In this document: piece by piece, positions 1-10,350 of the stretch | Layout: every line of letters starts with the position of its first letter | Numbering within the stretch: position 1 is the first letter of the stretch | Assembly (NCBI GenBank): GCA_009760855.2 | Contig: WPIO01000052.1 | Coordinates: forward strand, 2,916,501 to 2,980,500 | DNA length: 64,000 nucleotides | Direction: 5' to 3' | From: Cristatella mucedo | Taxonomy: Eukaryota; Bryozoa; Phylactolaemata; Cristatellidae | Program-made: the position numbers and the translations under genes | Notes under the pieces: model-generated | The model's input: the letters and a program-made list of their open reading frames with translations, nothing else | Databases searched by the model: none | Told to the model about the DNA's origin: nothing

Positions 1-175
1 AGAAAAGAGAGAGAGAGAGAGAGAGAGAAGCAATCGGATGGATTCAGGCAGATGTGGCGTGGCATCCATAGTTAGAGGCACAACAACGTATACGAACCTA
101 ACCCCATACCGTAAAAGAGTAATGGTCGGCGGAATCAACAGCCTCGTTTATATTGCGTCAGAAGAGACTCGTCGC

Positions 176-290
176 CCATGACTACTCCCGCTCGCAGTGG
201 ACAATAAAGAATTGCCTGCTGAAGGCCTCGAACCCATGACCTGAGTCGTGAAGGCCAAACACCTTACCGAGTGGTAATGACTATGTGAAA
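176..290 (-). mobile_element. SINE-B copy (tRNA-headed SINE), partial
   Basis: On the minus strand it contains GGTCATGGGTTCGAGGCCTT, a B-box-like element, followed by AATTCTTTATTGTCCACTGC. This is the signature shared by the other SINE-B copies. Confidence 0.7.
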
Positions 291-1050
291 AATTCCACAA
301 GCAACATTATCAAGAGCATAGCTCTATAAAATGCACAAAACAAAAATGTTCCATATGGTATAAAACGCAGCTCAGGCAAACTCGTGCAGGCTTATGGCAC
401 CGTAAGCTCAGCGAAATGACCGGCAGACCTTCACTGAAAGAGAGAGAGAGAGAGAGACAGCTAAGGTTAGGTTTTCTCGTTATATGCTAGCCAGGTTGGA
501 ACTCATAAATAAATTTGATCTACGTAGAGATAGTATCCATGGTGTTACTTAATTGCATATCTTGCAGCTCATTAGCCGGCTTATCAAGAACTACAGCCAG
601 CTCCCGACTTACGACAGTTTTGAAAATTCTAGATATAAACTCGACCATGGTCATGCAGAAAATAAAAATTTATGAAGAAGTCTTTAAAAAATCCGCGCGC
701 GTTAAGTAGATTGGCCAACGCCGCAAACGGTCGGGAAGAAACGGTGTCAGACAGATTTGCATTGCGGGTTTGAAGGCTCTCTCTCTCACACACACTCAAT
801 TTCTAGGGAAGTTGAAGTATGCCATCTGAAAGCTGAACCACGTGTCATTTCCATATTATAGAAAAGGGCTGCAGTGTGTCGAAGCAGCCAAGTAGCTTGA
901 TGCTCAGCACAGTTATTTCAGATCGGTATGTCAGAATAATTGAATGAAGGGAACTGTGGGTAAGAGGTGAGTGGCATGCCCTTTGTGTCGGACGAATTCA
1001 ATTCACCTAAAGCGAATCTTGGTTCTGCCTTTGTCGATGAACGTGCTCTC

Positions 1051-1061
<11 letters not shown>

Positions 1062-1133
<72 letters not shown>
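1062..1133. repeat. (CT)n microsatellite
   Basis: About 36 uninterrupted CT dinucleotides preceded by imperfect TCTTTTCTCTCTTTC. The open frames across it (SLSLSL, RERERE) are artefacts. Confidence 0.95.
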
Positions 1134-1136
<3 letters not shown>

Positions 1137-2409
1137 CACACGCTCACACTCTGGCTTGCGTGACTTGCTAGAGGAAAGACGTGTCCAGAGTGATCTCGTG
1201 CATTATCGCATGTTGTGTTGCACGTTTTTACAGTTTCCTACTAAATATAATCTCCCTTACTTGTTCTTATTTATACCTTATTTGTTATCTATTTGGAACA
1301 AAAATTCATTTCGTTTACCTCTCTATGTCTTGATCAGAACGTATCGTAGTAGAACGTATCACTTACCATTCTTGACTTGAAAAAATCTTTCGAGCTACGA
1401 CAGGTTTTCCGGTCCCTATTAATGTGGTAAGTCGGAGCCTGACTGTATTTCATAATCAGCTTTCAGTCAAAGGTCAGTAGCCAAGCCGAGCGGCGGTAAC
1501 CCCGAGGTTAAAAAAGGTTGTAATAAGATAGCTCCCTCTCGATGCTCCGCTTATACGCTAGCTGGGTCAGAGGTCATGAGTAAATCCGACCCACCGAGAA
1601 GCAATTTTCACGAATCCGCTTGGCGGCTCCGGAGCTGAAAAGTTTTTGTCGCAAGCGCAGCTCCCGCAGCGAGTGCTGCTCGCAGCTGCGCGAAAATAAA
1701 AACTTGTTGGGCTAGCGCGTCGAAGCGTGGCTACAGCGAGTCGCAGAACCAGCGGCAGTGCGAGTGGCTCTTCCACTGCTCCGGCAGAGCCCGACCGACT
1801 GCCGTCCAGAACGCCCATTGGGAACCTTAGGAACAGGCGCGCGAGTCCGGTTGTGCGTTCCGCAGCTCGAGCGCCACGTCTTTACAACTGAAAAGAAGGC
1901 TGACGACAGACCAAGCATCAAAGTAGCAACGCATTGTCTATTTTCATTATTCTTACTCACTGCAGTTCAGTAACCGCTAATCCCGGCAGCCAAAATCGCG
2001 ATCCGAACACTACCAGCCAGCGTTTCGCTGGCAAGAGGCGAAAGTGGCTTGATGCGAAACGTGAAGGAAAAGGGAACTGACGCTCGCAGCTGTCCACGGC
2101 TAGTGCCTCAAACCGCCGCGGTATTTCCTGCCCGCATTTTCCGCAGGCGTCCGGAGCCTGCGCACGCGCCGGGATCGCGGCCCACCACGGCGGCGCGTCG
2201 AGTGAGAATAGCGAACATTCCGACTGCGTAACGCCCAACTTTCAGCTGTAATTAGCACTTACGGCATCTCGCTCGAGCGGCCTTCCCCAATTTCACTGGA
2301 CCCCCGCTCAAGCGGCAGCCCGCCAGCCAGCCGGCAGCGCGCGGGCTCCCCCCACCCGATTTCGCCGGCGAGCGAATCAATAGCCACCGCCGCGGGCGGT
2401 TGTTGACGC

Positions 2410-2419
2410 GCGCATGCGC
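2410..2419. promoter_or_regulatory. NRF-1-like palindrome GCGCATGCGC
   Basis: A perfect GCGCATGCGC palindrome, the core consensus recognised by NRF-1 family factors, inside the CpG-rich domain. Function is inferred from the motif only. Confidence 0.4.
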
Positions 2420-2953
2420 ACGGCGAGCTGGCGCCGCTTCGCCGTATGCTAGCGAGCGAGTCTCGCCTCGTCTTCGCCTCCGTCGTCGCGTTTCTCTCCT
2501 CACGAGCAAGCCGCCGCAGCGCTACGCCCCGCGCTCGGCGGATCGGCGCGCTCGCCGTACGGACACGCGCTGCACGCGGTAAGTCGCGGGTCGATGGGCG
2601 TGAGCGCGCGCTCTCCCTTTATCGCCCGGCCGACCGGACCCGGTCGGCCGGGCCACTCCGACGCCCAGAGCCACGACCGCCCGTCCGCCCGCCCCGCTAT
2701 CGCTCTCGGCGGCGGCGGCGGCCCCGCCGCTAACCCGCTAACTCTCTCGCGAAGCAGCGAGGACCTCGAAGGCTGCGGTCGGGACGCGACGCGACGCGTC
2801 GTGCGCCGCCCGGCGTCGGAGTTCGCGCGCGCGAGCCTCCGCCGCGCAAGAAGTGGACGCGCGTCGACCCGCGCCTGCTAGCTCGCTCTTATCTCGCTCT
2901 CATGCCGCCGCCTCATGTACCCACACCAGGAGGGCCGCGATGGCCACGAGAAC

Positions 2954-3009
2954 CGGCGCCGCGGCTGCCGCTCGCCAGAGGCGGCGCCGCGGCTGCCGCT
3001 CGCCAGAGT
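2954..3009. repeat. 28-bp tandem duplication
   Basis: Two adjacent 28-bp units beginning CGGCGCCGCGGCTGCCGCTC differ only at their last base. A simple local duplication in GC-rich DNA. Confidence 0.8.
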
Positions 3010-3426
3010 CAACAGCCCTGCGGAGCGGCGCCTCGAGCGTCGGGCGCTTTCAATTGGGCTCGTACGTATGAATGGACGGCGGGACCGAAGCGCCTAGCGG
3101 GTCCTCGGCGTCGCGTCGGCGGTGCGAGATCGTGCTCATCAAGCAACGCCGCTCGGCGCATGCATCCGCGAAGGAGCGCGATAAGAAAGGCTCTCGCTCT
3201 GGCCCGTCCCAGTGCGGGGCCTCGCCCCGCCCCGCCGCGCGCGGCATCGCAGCCGGCCGGCAGCGGGCGCGAAGCCGCTACTGCAGCGTCGTTTACTACG
3301 CGGCCGGCGCTCTCTTCGTCGGCTGCTCGGACGACGACCGCCTCAGGCGAGCGAGCGCCGAGGCCTCGCCCGCCAATCAGCGAAGGCGCCCTCCCCTCCC
3401 GCAGCAGGATTGCCATCAGAGTCCGC

Positions 3427-3475
3427 GGCACTCGCAGCCGTGGGGCGCATCGTGCGCCCAACGGCTGCGAGTGCC
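3427..3475. repeat. GC-rich inverted repeat (23-bp arms, 3-nt loop)
   Basis: The left arm at 3427-3449 (GGCACTCGCAGCCGTGGGGC then GCA) pairs with 3453-3475 with one mismatch around a TCG loop. If transcribed it would form a very stable hairpin. Confidence 0.8.
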
Positions 3476-4007
3476 GTGCGTCGTGGCTGAGACGCCGCCG
3501 GCCGCCGCTCGCTCCGACGATTCGGCGTCGATGCGGACGGTGTGGAGGGAGAGTGTGCCCTCAGCCGGTCGAGATTCTCGCTCGATCGCGTTCGCCCGCT
3601 CATCTTTCCTCATGCGGTTATGACCGATCGATGGTTCCCTGGAAAGCTCAGCGGAGCACGCCCTCCGCCGGGCGGCGATCATCTGCAATAGGGCGCACGG
3701 CCACGCCCCTGCCGCGGGATTCGCGTCGCGGGCGAGTGCGTGGCTTGAACACCTGCTTACGGTCGAAGCGGACGGAAGGCTTTTCCTCGCGAGGGGCGCC
3801 GGCAGGCTCGCGCCAGCGTGCGCCTCCGACCAGCTGGAGAAGGGGCTGCCCGTCTCGGAGTCCATCCTGGCGGGTGTGCGGCTAGGGAGAGGGCGGGGCG
3901 ACGCTGACCGTCTACCGTTTGATGATTTCCCTCAGCGCCGTGATGAGGGAAGAAGGGACGCAGGGAGTGAGAGAAGTTGGGTGGGAGGGAAGGAAATATG
4001 AGGGAGG

Positions 4008-4075
4008 GAGAGAGAGAGAGAGAGAGGGAGAGAGAGAGAGAGAGAGAGGGAGGGAGAGAAAGAGAGGGAGAGAGC
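4008..4075. repeat. Imperfect (GA)n / GGGA tract
   Basis: A purine-only tract of GAGAGA and GGGAGA units, following GGGAGGGA motifs. Confidence 0.9.
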
Positions 4076-5354
4076 GACGGTGTGGAAGCTGGAGTGAGAG
4101 TTCGAGAGAAATACGCTGCTTACTCATACAGCAGGGTGGGCGGAAAAATACGTGACGACATTGCCGGCGAGTGTTGCTGATGGAGGTCCATTGCCGAGGC
4201 GACTGGCGATAAAATGGCGGCTTCGCTCTGCACCTCTTCTTTTCTCGCTCGAGTCATTCTCAGCAGCCTCACACTTGCAGCATGGCGCTCTTTTCGTTCG
4301 GCGTGCCGTCGTCACCCATTCGCCTTCTTTGCCGCTGCTTGGTGACGTCGCTGACTTTTTGCAAACGAGCTCCGCGGGGACACGCACCGCTCGCCGCCAG
4401 TGGCCAGTCGGCACCCAGCGGCGGCGATTAGGTGCTGGGGAGCGTGTGCCCGTCCTGCACGCGAGCGCACCCCACCCCCTCCCACCAAAGTTCCTCTCTT
4501 CTCCGTCAGCGTCTGCTCCGTCGCTCTGAGAGAACGGCGGTCGTGCCGTTGCGACTGAAGCGTCACCAAGGACTCCCGCGAATACCGTCTTTCTCGCCGC
4601 CTGACGTGCCGCAGTCAGTTGCCGGGCTGAGCAGGCGGTCGCCTCGGCGCTCGCTCGCTCGCCGCGAAGCCGCAGGGAGGCAGGAGCCGACGCGCGTACA
4701 GGCGAGCCTTGCACCAGACGGCCCACGGCCTGCGCCGCCGCCGCTTCAGCGCCGCCGCTTCAGCGCTGCCGCCGCGGTGGCGGCGGCGGGGCGCTCTGCG
4801 GACAGAGTGGCCTCACGGAGCGACCATCTCGGGGCGCTCAGCTGCGCGTCAGAACGCGGCCGCTGCCCGTTCGCGACGAAACTCTGGCTCTGAGAGAGTG
4901 GACCTCGAATCGACGGTTCGAACTCAAAATCTCAGTCAGGGCCGAGCGACCACTCGCAGCTGAACTATACCCTAGCGAGCGCTGGCCGAGGCCTGCGAGA
5001 CGGCTTCTAGCGTTGCATAGCATCCGTTCGCACGCGGCTCCTGAAAGGAACTTGATCTCTATTCAGGCGCGTACAGCTTTCTGCGAGATAATCAGCACCG
5101 GGTCAGGGGTCAGTGTCGCGATTGGTAATGAGCATGCAACAGCAAGCAAGTAGCGTTCATAGGCCGGCTTGCTGAAGCAAGCATAGAGACACTCGTGGTC
5201 ACCCGTTAGTAAGACGCTATGGCAAGGTACGTGCACGCTCTACTGCACAGGTAAAAATCTAGTAAAGCACACTGGAGCAAAAGAAGGCAAATTCAATAAG
5301 GCGAAGGAAACGCTTACAGGACCAGATACAGCTTGAGCTGAGACTTGTCAGATG

Positions 5355-5450
5355 CAAGGTCGTTATAGCCAGTGACCAGACCCGGACGCGAGTTCCAGGC
5401 TCTCGGTGCATACGAGCTGAAGGCTTGGTCACCAAAAAAGAAGGTTTTTA
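5355..5450 (-). mobile_element. L2-type LINE relic
   Basis: GCGAGTTCCAGGCTCTCGGT, then CATACGAGCTGAAGGCTTGG, corresponds on the minus strand to the conserved YAPKAWNS stretch of the L2 reverse transcriptase C-terminus. A SINE-A-like tail relic lies at about 5046-5072. Confidence 0.5.
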
Positions 5451-6147
5451 AGGCCCAATATTTAAGCCTGCAGGTTTTTCGAGCGCCTACTATTATCGGA
5501 AACCGTCGTTGGCTTGTAGCAAGCCGCAGCTAAGATGGCGACGACGCGGTACGCTCTCGCTAACGGCCTCCGTCGACGTAACCCGAGTAAGTCGAGGCTC
5601 CGCTTTCAGCGGCACCAAAGCCGGCGCCGCTGCCGCCGCCGCAAGACCCTTGGTCGGGCGCGGAATGTCGCCACCGCTTCCAAAGGCGCAGCAGGAGCAC
5701 CAACAAAGCGGTGGTTGGTCCTCGGTCGAAGGTAACTTCAGGGTCTTCACCCCAAGTGCAGCCCAGCTGCTCGCCATCTGCGGGGCGGGGGGGGGGCGGG
5801 CGGGGCGGGTACCCGCTCAGCGCGCTCGTACCCTCCCCCTCCGAGCTCGCGCTCGAGAGGGAGGGGCGTGAGAGAGCTACGGGGCTCCGCCAGCCGACGA
5901 GCGTCGCGTCGTGCCGCCGCCACCACCGCCGCCGCCGTACTCCTGCTGCCGGGGCCCCGCTGCGATAGGGGCCCCGCCGCGACTCCTCGCCACGTACTCG
6001 GACGCCTACACTAATAGGCGTCGGCGCTGGTTCTCTGAGATAGCGCACCTGTCTCGTTAGCTGCATGTAATGCACTTATGTAACTGGCTCTTACCTGGAG
6101 CGGACAGTGGGTAGGCGCTGCCGCATTTATGATTCGGAGCTGTACCG

Positions 6148-6159
6148 TCTCTCTCTCTC

Positions 6160-6233
<74 letters not shown>

Positions 6234-6239
6234 CTCTCC
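6148..6239. repeat. (CT)n microsatellite
   Basis: Nearly perfect CT repeats of about 90 bp with a single CACT interruption near 6161. Confidence 0.95.
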
Positions 6240-6863
6240 CCGTCTCTCTATCTTTATGCAGGTTAGGGACAGGCGACAGACCTAGTGTGTCTCCGGCGTA
6301 CGCGATGTGCATGCGGCATAGAGAGGTAGCTCAGGTACGCGCGCAATATGCTACCAACATTCCCACCGAGTAAACTGTAAGCGTTACGCCCCATCGGATA
6401 CCGTGTTTGTTTCCGATATGCTTCAGCCGCCGCCGCCGCCCGGCGAGAGCTACAGAGGCGCGATAAGCGCGGCCGCCGCCGCACGGTCGCCGCCACCGCC
6501 GCCGCCGCCGCAGGAAGGGGGCTGAACAGGCGAAACGGGTCGCAGCCGCCACAGTTCCGCCAGGAACTTCCGCTTTGGCTGCTTTCGCGGACGTTAAAGC
6601 CCCGCGGCTAGAGGGACGCGAGCCGCCAGATGGGACACTCGTGAGCTCCTGCGTCAGATTTGCTCGCGCACATTCGCTCGGGCGAGAGCTCTCGCGGCGA
6701 CGCGGGCGTCGCTCTCGCAAGCAGTCGCGCAGCCACGCCTACTCGGTGGGCGGAACCGCGACCGCGGCAGCGCTCGGCCGCTCGCAGACCGGAGGCTGTA
6801 CTGACGGGCGAGGGGAGAGAGAGAGAGAAAACGTACATGCGTATGTACATACACGTAGAGTTC

Positions 6864-7056
6864 GCGCATGCGCGCAGATAATTAAGGGAAGTAATTATTA
6901 TACAATATGGACATTTATATTGAGGCCCTAAGAGTACCGAACCTCTTTGTAAATACTGCGCATGTGCTGGAAAAGAAGCGCGTCGAATGGTTGGCGTTAG
7001 CGCATGCGCGCAGAGTCAGCATAGATAGCATGCACAGTGTCAGCATACGCATGCGC
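6864..7056. promoter_or_regulatory. Cluster of three NRF-1-like palindromes
   Basis: GCGCATGCGC occurs at 6864-6873 and 7000-7009, and ACGCATGCGC at 7047-7056. A near match, TGCGCATGTGC, lies at about 6957. Clustering within 200 bp of a CpG-rich domain suggests a regulatory element, but alternating purine-pyrimidine repeats can also produce such strings. Confidence 0.35.
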
Positions 7057-7216
7057 ACGTAGGGGAGATTCACTAGAACGTAGCACATACAGCGAGGGTG
7101 TTCTTTTTAAATTCTTTCTAACTTCAAGTTGACGGACGTCGTTCCGTTAGTCGGAAATGAACTCGAAGCTCTCAGGGCGGACAAATCAAAGGAATGGTAT
7201 CCAATCGATTTGATGT

Positions 7217-7642
7217 TAACTTACAGGCAGTGGCGCTCCGAATGCGTACCGAAAGCCGCTTAATAATAATAATAATGATGCACTTGATAAAGCGCCCTCA
7301 GAGAACTCAATCTCTTTCTAGGCGCTTTACATTTGCTGCAAAGTGAAATGCAATTGAATGGTAAGTAAAATCATGCTTGAAAAACAAACACAATGAATAA
7401 TATGGCTAGGGGTGACATGCACAGGGTCAGCATGCAAATGTGGTTAGTGGCAGCATGCACAGTGCCAGCACGCATAAGTACATCAAGGACGAATTACAGG
7501 GACCCACTAAATGCTGTCCTAAATAGGTGTGTTTTAAAGTTAGGCTGGGAGTGCGCTATACAAAACTCTCGTGCGTAACACCCACATGGTCTGTATGACT
7601 GTGGAATTACAGACGGAGATAACTTACAGGCAGTGGAGCTCC
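7217..7642 (-). mobile_element. Nested insertion: L2 3' end within an F2 LINE 3' end
   Basis: An F2 3' end (plus orientation, CGAATGCGTACCGAAAGCCG ... GCGTAACACCCAC) is flanked by a 23-bp direct repeat TAACTTACAGGCAGTGGMGCTCC (7217-7239 and 7620-7642). A minus-strand L2 3' end (7263-7539) is inserted in it and flanked by TTA on both sides. The L2 piece has the usual AAGCGCCCTCAGAGAACTCA tail and a 5' truncation near the TTTAGGACAGCATTTAG region. Confidence 0.75.
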
Positions 7643-7689
7643 TAGGATATGGTGCGCCCGGAGACGAACTATCTCCAACACCGGAGACA

Positions 7690-7900
7690 TCTACTCTCCA
7701 ACTGCCGACTATGGCACATCTTTTTCAGCGGTCCTGAACTGCTACTTCTATGCTACTCACTACCTCAACTGCTCTCCTGACTCAGCTATGCTTCCCACTT
7801 TCTCTTTGTTGCGTGAGACGAAGTCTGTTGGCTACCGAATGCGTACCGAAAGCCGCTTAGGCTGTGAGTGCGCTATAGAAATCTATGACCGGCTGCATCG
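7690..7900 (+). mobile_element. F2 LINE 3' fragment
   Basis: The stretch from TGCCGACTATGGCACATC to GGCTGTGAGTGCGCTATAGA is the plus-strand counterpart of the 56505-56720 minus-strand segment. Both include a CTTTCTCTTTGTTxCGTGAGA stretch. Confidence 0.65.
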
Positions 7901-8874
7901 TTAGTTCGTATGAATTTTCTGGTCATGTTTTCTCGTTTTCACTTAGAGCGAAATGTGCGTTGAATCGCATTGTGTCGAGTGCAGATGTGCAACTAATTGC
8001 GATACCAAAGACTTCTTCAAAAAGTTATCGTAGCGCCCATTGCGCCAGCGAGCTCGCGAACTGCGGGCTCCTGCATGCATACCGCAGCGACGCGGCGCGG
8101 CCTGCGCGGCGCTGCCTTGCGCCCGCTCGCGCGGCAGTGCCTCGATGTGGCAGCGGCGTCGGCTCTCTGTCGCGGCCTGGCGAGGCGGGGCCGCTGCGAT
8201 TTCGCACCGTCATTTCTCGTCCGTCCTGAAGAAGTTTCTCCCTCCGCGGCTCCGCGGGCCGGGCCGCGAGCGCGAGTCTTCGCTTGCAGCTGCTGAAGAC
8301 CCGGTCCTCTTGCTGCTCATTGGCTGCCGCCGAAGCGCCGCCGCGTCCGCCGTAAATTGCATGCGCCGCGCCGCGTCAGGGAAGCAGCAGGCGCCTGCCC
8401 GCGACCGGGCAGTCGGCCGTCTCGGCTGCAGCGTTTGTTTTGGCAGCGACCGAGCCGTCGCAAACTCGTCAGTCGCCCACGTTATCGCGAGCTCCTCATC
8501 GTCTCCATTGCCGGTAGCTTCCGGAGCCGGCATAGTTTTCGCATACCACTCAAATTAGGAACTACGCAAGGGTCTGTTCTTTTAATGACTATCGGTATGC
8601 CGCAGCGAACCGCTGCAAAGCGTATTCGTGGATTCTTCTCCCATTGAATGCGGTTCGGTGCTACGCAGGGGAGAGTTCCCTACCTGCCGCAACGCCGTTT
8701 CGGAAATCTTGACGACTTTGATTTCGGAGCATCTAACATTTGACAACGCCACCGGAGGTGAAAGAGCCTAGCCTCGACGGTCTGCAGCAATTTTCTGTCT
8801 TGCCAGAGTGCGAGTTCTCTCGCATAGAATTCCTCTTGAACTTTTCATAAACCAATTTAATGCTTCCTTGCAAA

Positions 8875-8945
8875 TGTTATGTGCCCAGAAAGGTACTTAG
8901 TTTCCTTAGGGCGCTGTACAGCGCATCGTATCATTGTTATTACTA
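8875..8945 (+). mobile_element. L2-type LINE 3' tail relic
   Basis: ATGTGCCCAGAAAGGTACTT and CCTTAGGGCGCTGTACAGCG are a diverged plus-strand L2 3' end followed by an ATTGTTATTACTATCG tail. Confidence 0.6.
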
Positions 8946-9840
8946 TCGCTACTAGTTCTTAGTTCGCTGACACTAAGAGGAAGCTAACCGACCCGTGAAG
9001 CCCTGCTCCCGCTCGGCTAGGGCCGCGACTATGCCGCCGCCACGGTCGCCGCCGACCTCACGAGCGCCGACCTCCGGCTGTGGGCGGCCGCTCGCGCCGC
9101 CAACGCACTCGCACTCTGGCGCGGCGCCGAGAGCGAGGCTCCACTGCAGCTCTATCCAACCCGGAGGCGGCGAACTCGAAAGGCAGCAATGGCCGCGGTC
9201 GGGACGCTCCGGCTACGGCGCGCTAGCGGGAGACGTCCGGCAATTAAGGCTTTTTCCGCGTTCTTCTTGCTGCCACCCACCCGGATGTGGCCGGAGGTAC
9301 CAGCGTCGTTTCTAAATTTGTCCCGCTCATCAAAGCGGCGGCTGCTATTTCTGAAACCGCAGCAGCGCGCCCAGCCGCGCCGCCCGCCAGCCTCCTGCTG
9401 CCTGGGATGGGTCGGAAAAGTCGCTCGCAAACAACGGCCACTCGAGCGTCCGCTTTTTCAGCGATACTCGGTGCACGTACGGGACTAGCGACGCGAGGTC
9501 GCGGCTGCCGCATCGCCGTTCTTCTGCGTTCGTCCACTGGTGGCGACGGGGCGCGACCGAGCGGGCGGCCCAGGGAGCTTCGCCCGCCGCCGCCGCTGCA
9601 GCCCGGTGTGTCGGTGCTCTGGCCTCTTGGCGACCGGGTGGGCGCCGCAGCCGCTTTCTTCGGACGCCGCAGACGGCGGCCGCCGGCGCCGCTCGTCTTC
9701 TCGGTGAGTCGCGTCGGCTGCCGCGGTCAGACGGCATCGGAGCACAGCGATTCGCCGGCGTCTGATCTGGCGCTACTCATGGCGGTGGCTGCTTCCGCCG
9801 TGCAGCCTCGCAGCCTCGAAAGCGGAGACGCGCTGGCTAT

Positions 9841-9889
9841 GATAATACTAATAATAATAATAATAATACACTTGATAAAGCACCCTCGG

Positions 9890-9956
<67 letters not shown>

Positions 9957-9976
9957 GGCGCTTTACATTTGCTGCA
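9841..9976 (-). mobile_element. L2 3' tail split by a (CT)n expansion
   Basis: TAATAATAATAATACACTTG, then ATAAAGCACCCTCGGAGAAC, is followed by about 60 bp of (CT)n and then CTAGGCGCTTTACATTTGCT. The normal minus-strand L2 tail has only AATCTCTCTCTAGGCGC here, so the microsatellite grew within the repeat. Confidence 0.9.
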
Positions 9977-10182
9977 CCGGCGGCAGCTGTGATCACCCCT
10001 TGGTCCTCCTATACTACTTGGCTCACCCTCCACTGCCCTACCTATAGCTTTCCAACTTCCGTCCAAATCTTTCTTCCCCAAACCCAATTTTCCCGCTTGC
10101 CCTGCCGCTTTGTCGAGTTGTAAATTACTTCCGTCAACATTGACTGCGTTCGATGGGGGTACTCTGTCTGCTGCCTCGTTTT

Positions 10183-10350
10183 ATAATAATAATAATAATA
10201 ACACGTATGCATAGGGCCCTCGGGGAAATTAATCTATTTCTGGGCACTTTACATATGCTTTCATCTTGCTTCCTTGACAGTTTAAGTGCCTAGAAAGAGC
10301 TTGAGTTCTCATTAGGCGCCATACGATTGTAGTTTTTATTACAATCACGT
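10183..10350. mobile_element. Inverted pair of L2 3' tails
   Basis: A minus-strand tail (10183-10260, with CTGGGCACTTTACATATGC) is followed after a few bases by a plus-strand tail (10276-10350, AGTGCCTAGAAAGAGCTTGA and ATTAGGCGCCATACGATTG). Confidence 0.7.

Larger units (their letters stand above)
1..1560. other. Left flank, no gene seen
   Basis: It contains short (GA)n tracts near 7-28 and 439-456, a SINE-B relic at 176-290 and the (CT)n tract at 1062-1133. No exon could be supported. Confidence 0.6.
1560..9800. promoter_or_regulatory. GC/CpG-rich domain, possible CpG-island promoter region
   Basis: Most of this interval (densest at 1.6-5.0, 5.5-6.8, 8.0-8.6 and 9.0-9.8 kb) is visibly rich in G+C and undepleted in CpG, unlike the rest of the window. 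It holds GCC/CGG runs, hairpins and NRF-1-type palindromes. Open frames occur on all six frames and look like compositional artefacts. It could be the 5' control region of the downstream GPCR gene or of an unseen gene to the left. No TATA box, start site or exon can be assigned with confidence. L2 and F2 repeats interrupt it. Confidence 0.45.

Noticed and set aside
918-1380. SLSLSL and RERERE open frames across (CT)n tracts, also at 6.1, 9.9 and 19.4 kb
   Set aside because: Dinucleotide repeats leave several frames open. No conserved sequence lies outside the repeat.
2902-3885. A 327-residue open frame in GC-rich DNA
   Set aside because: All frames on both strands are open here because stop codons are rare in such composition. 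The product is Arg/Ala/Pro/Ser-rich with no domain, and the frame overlaps the large inverted repeat.
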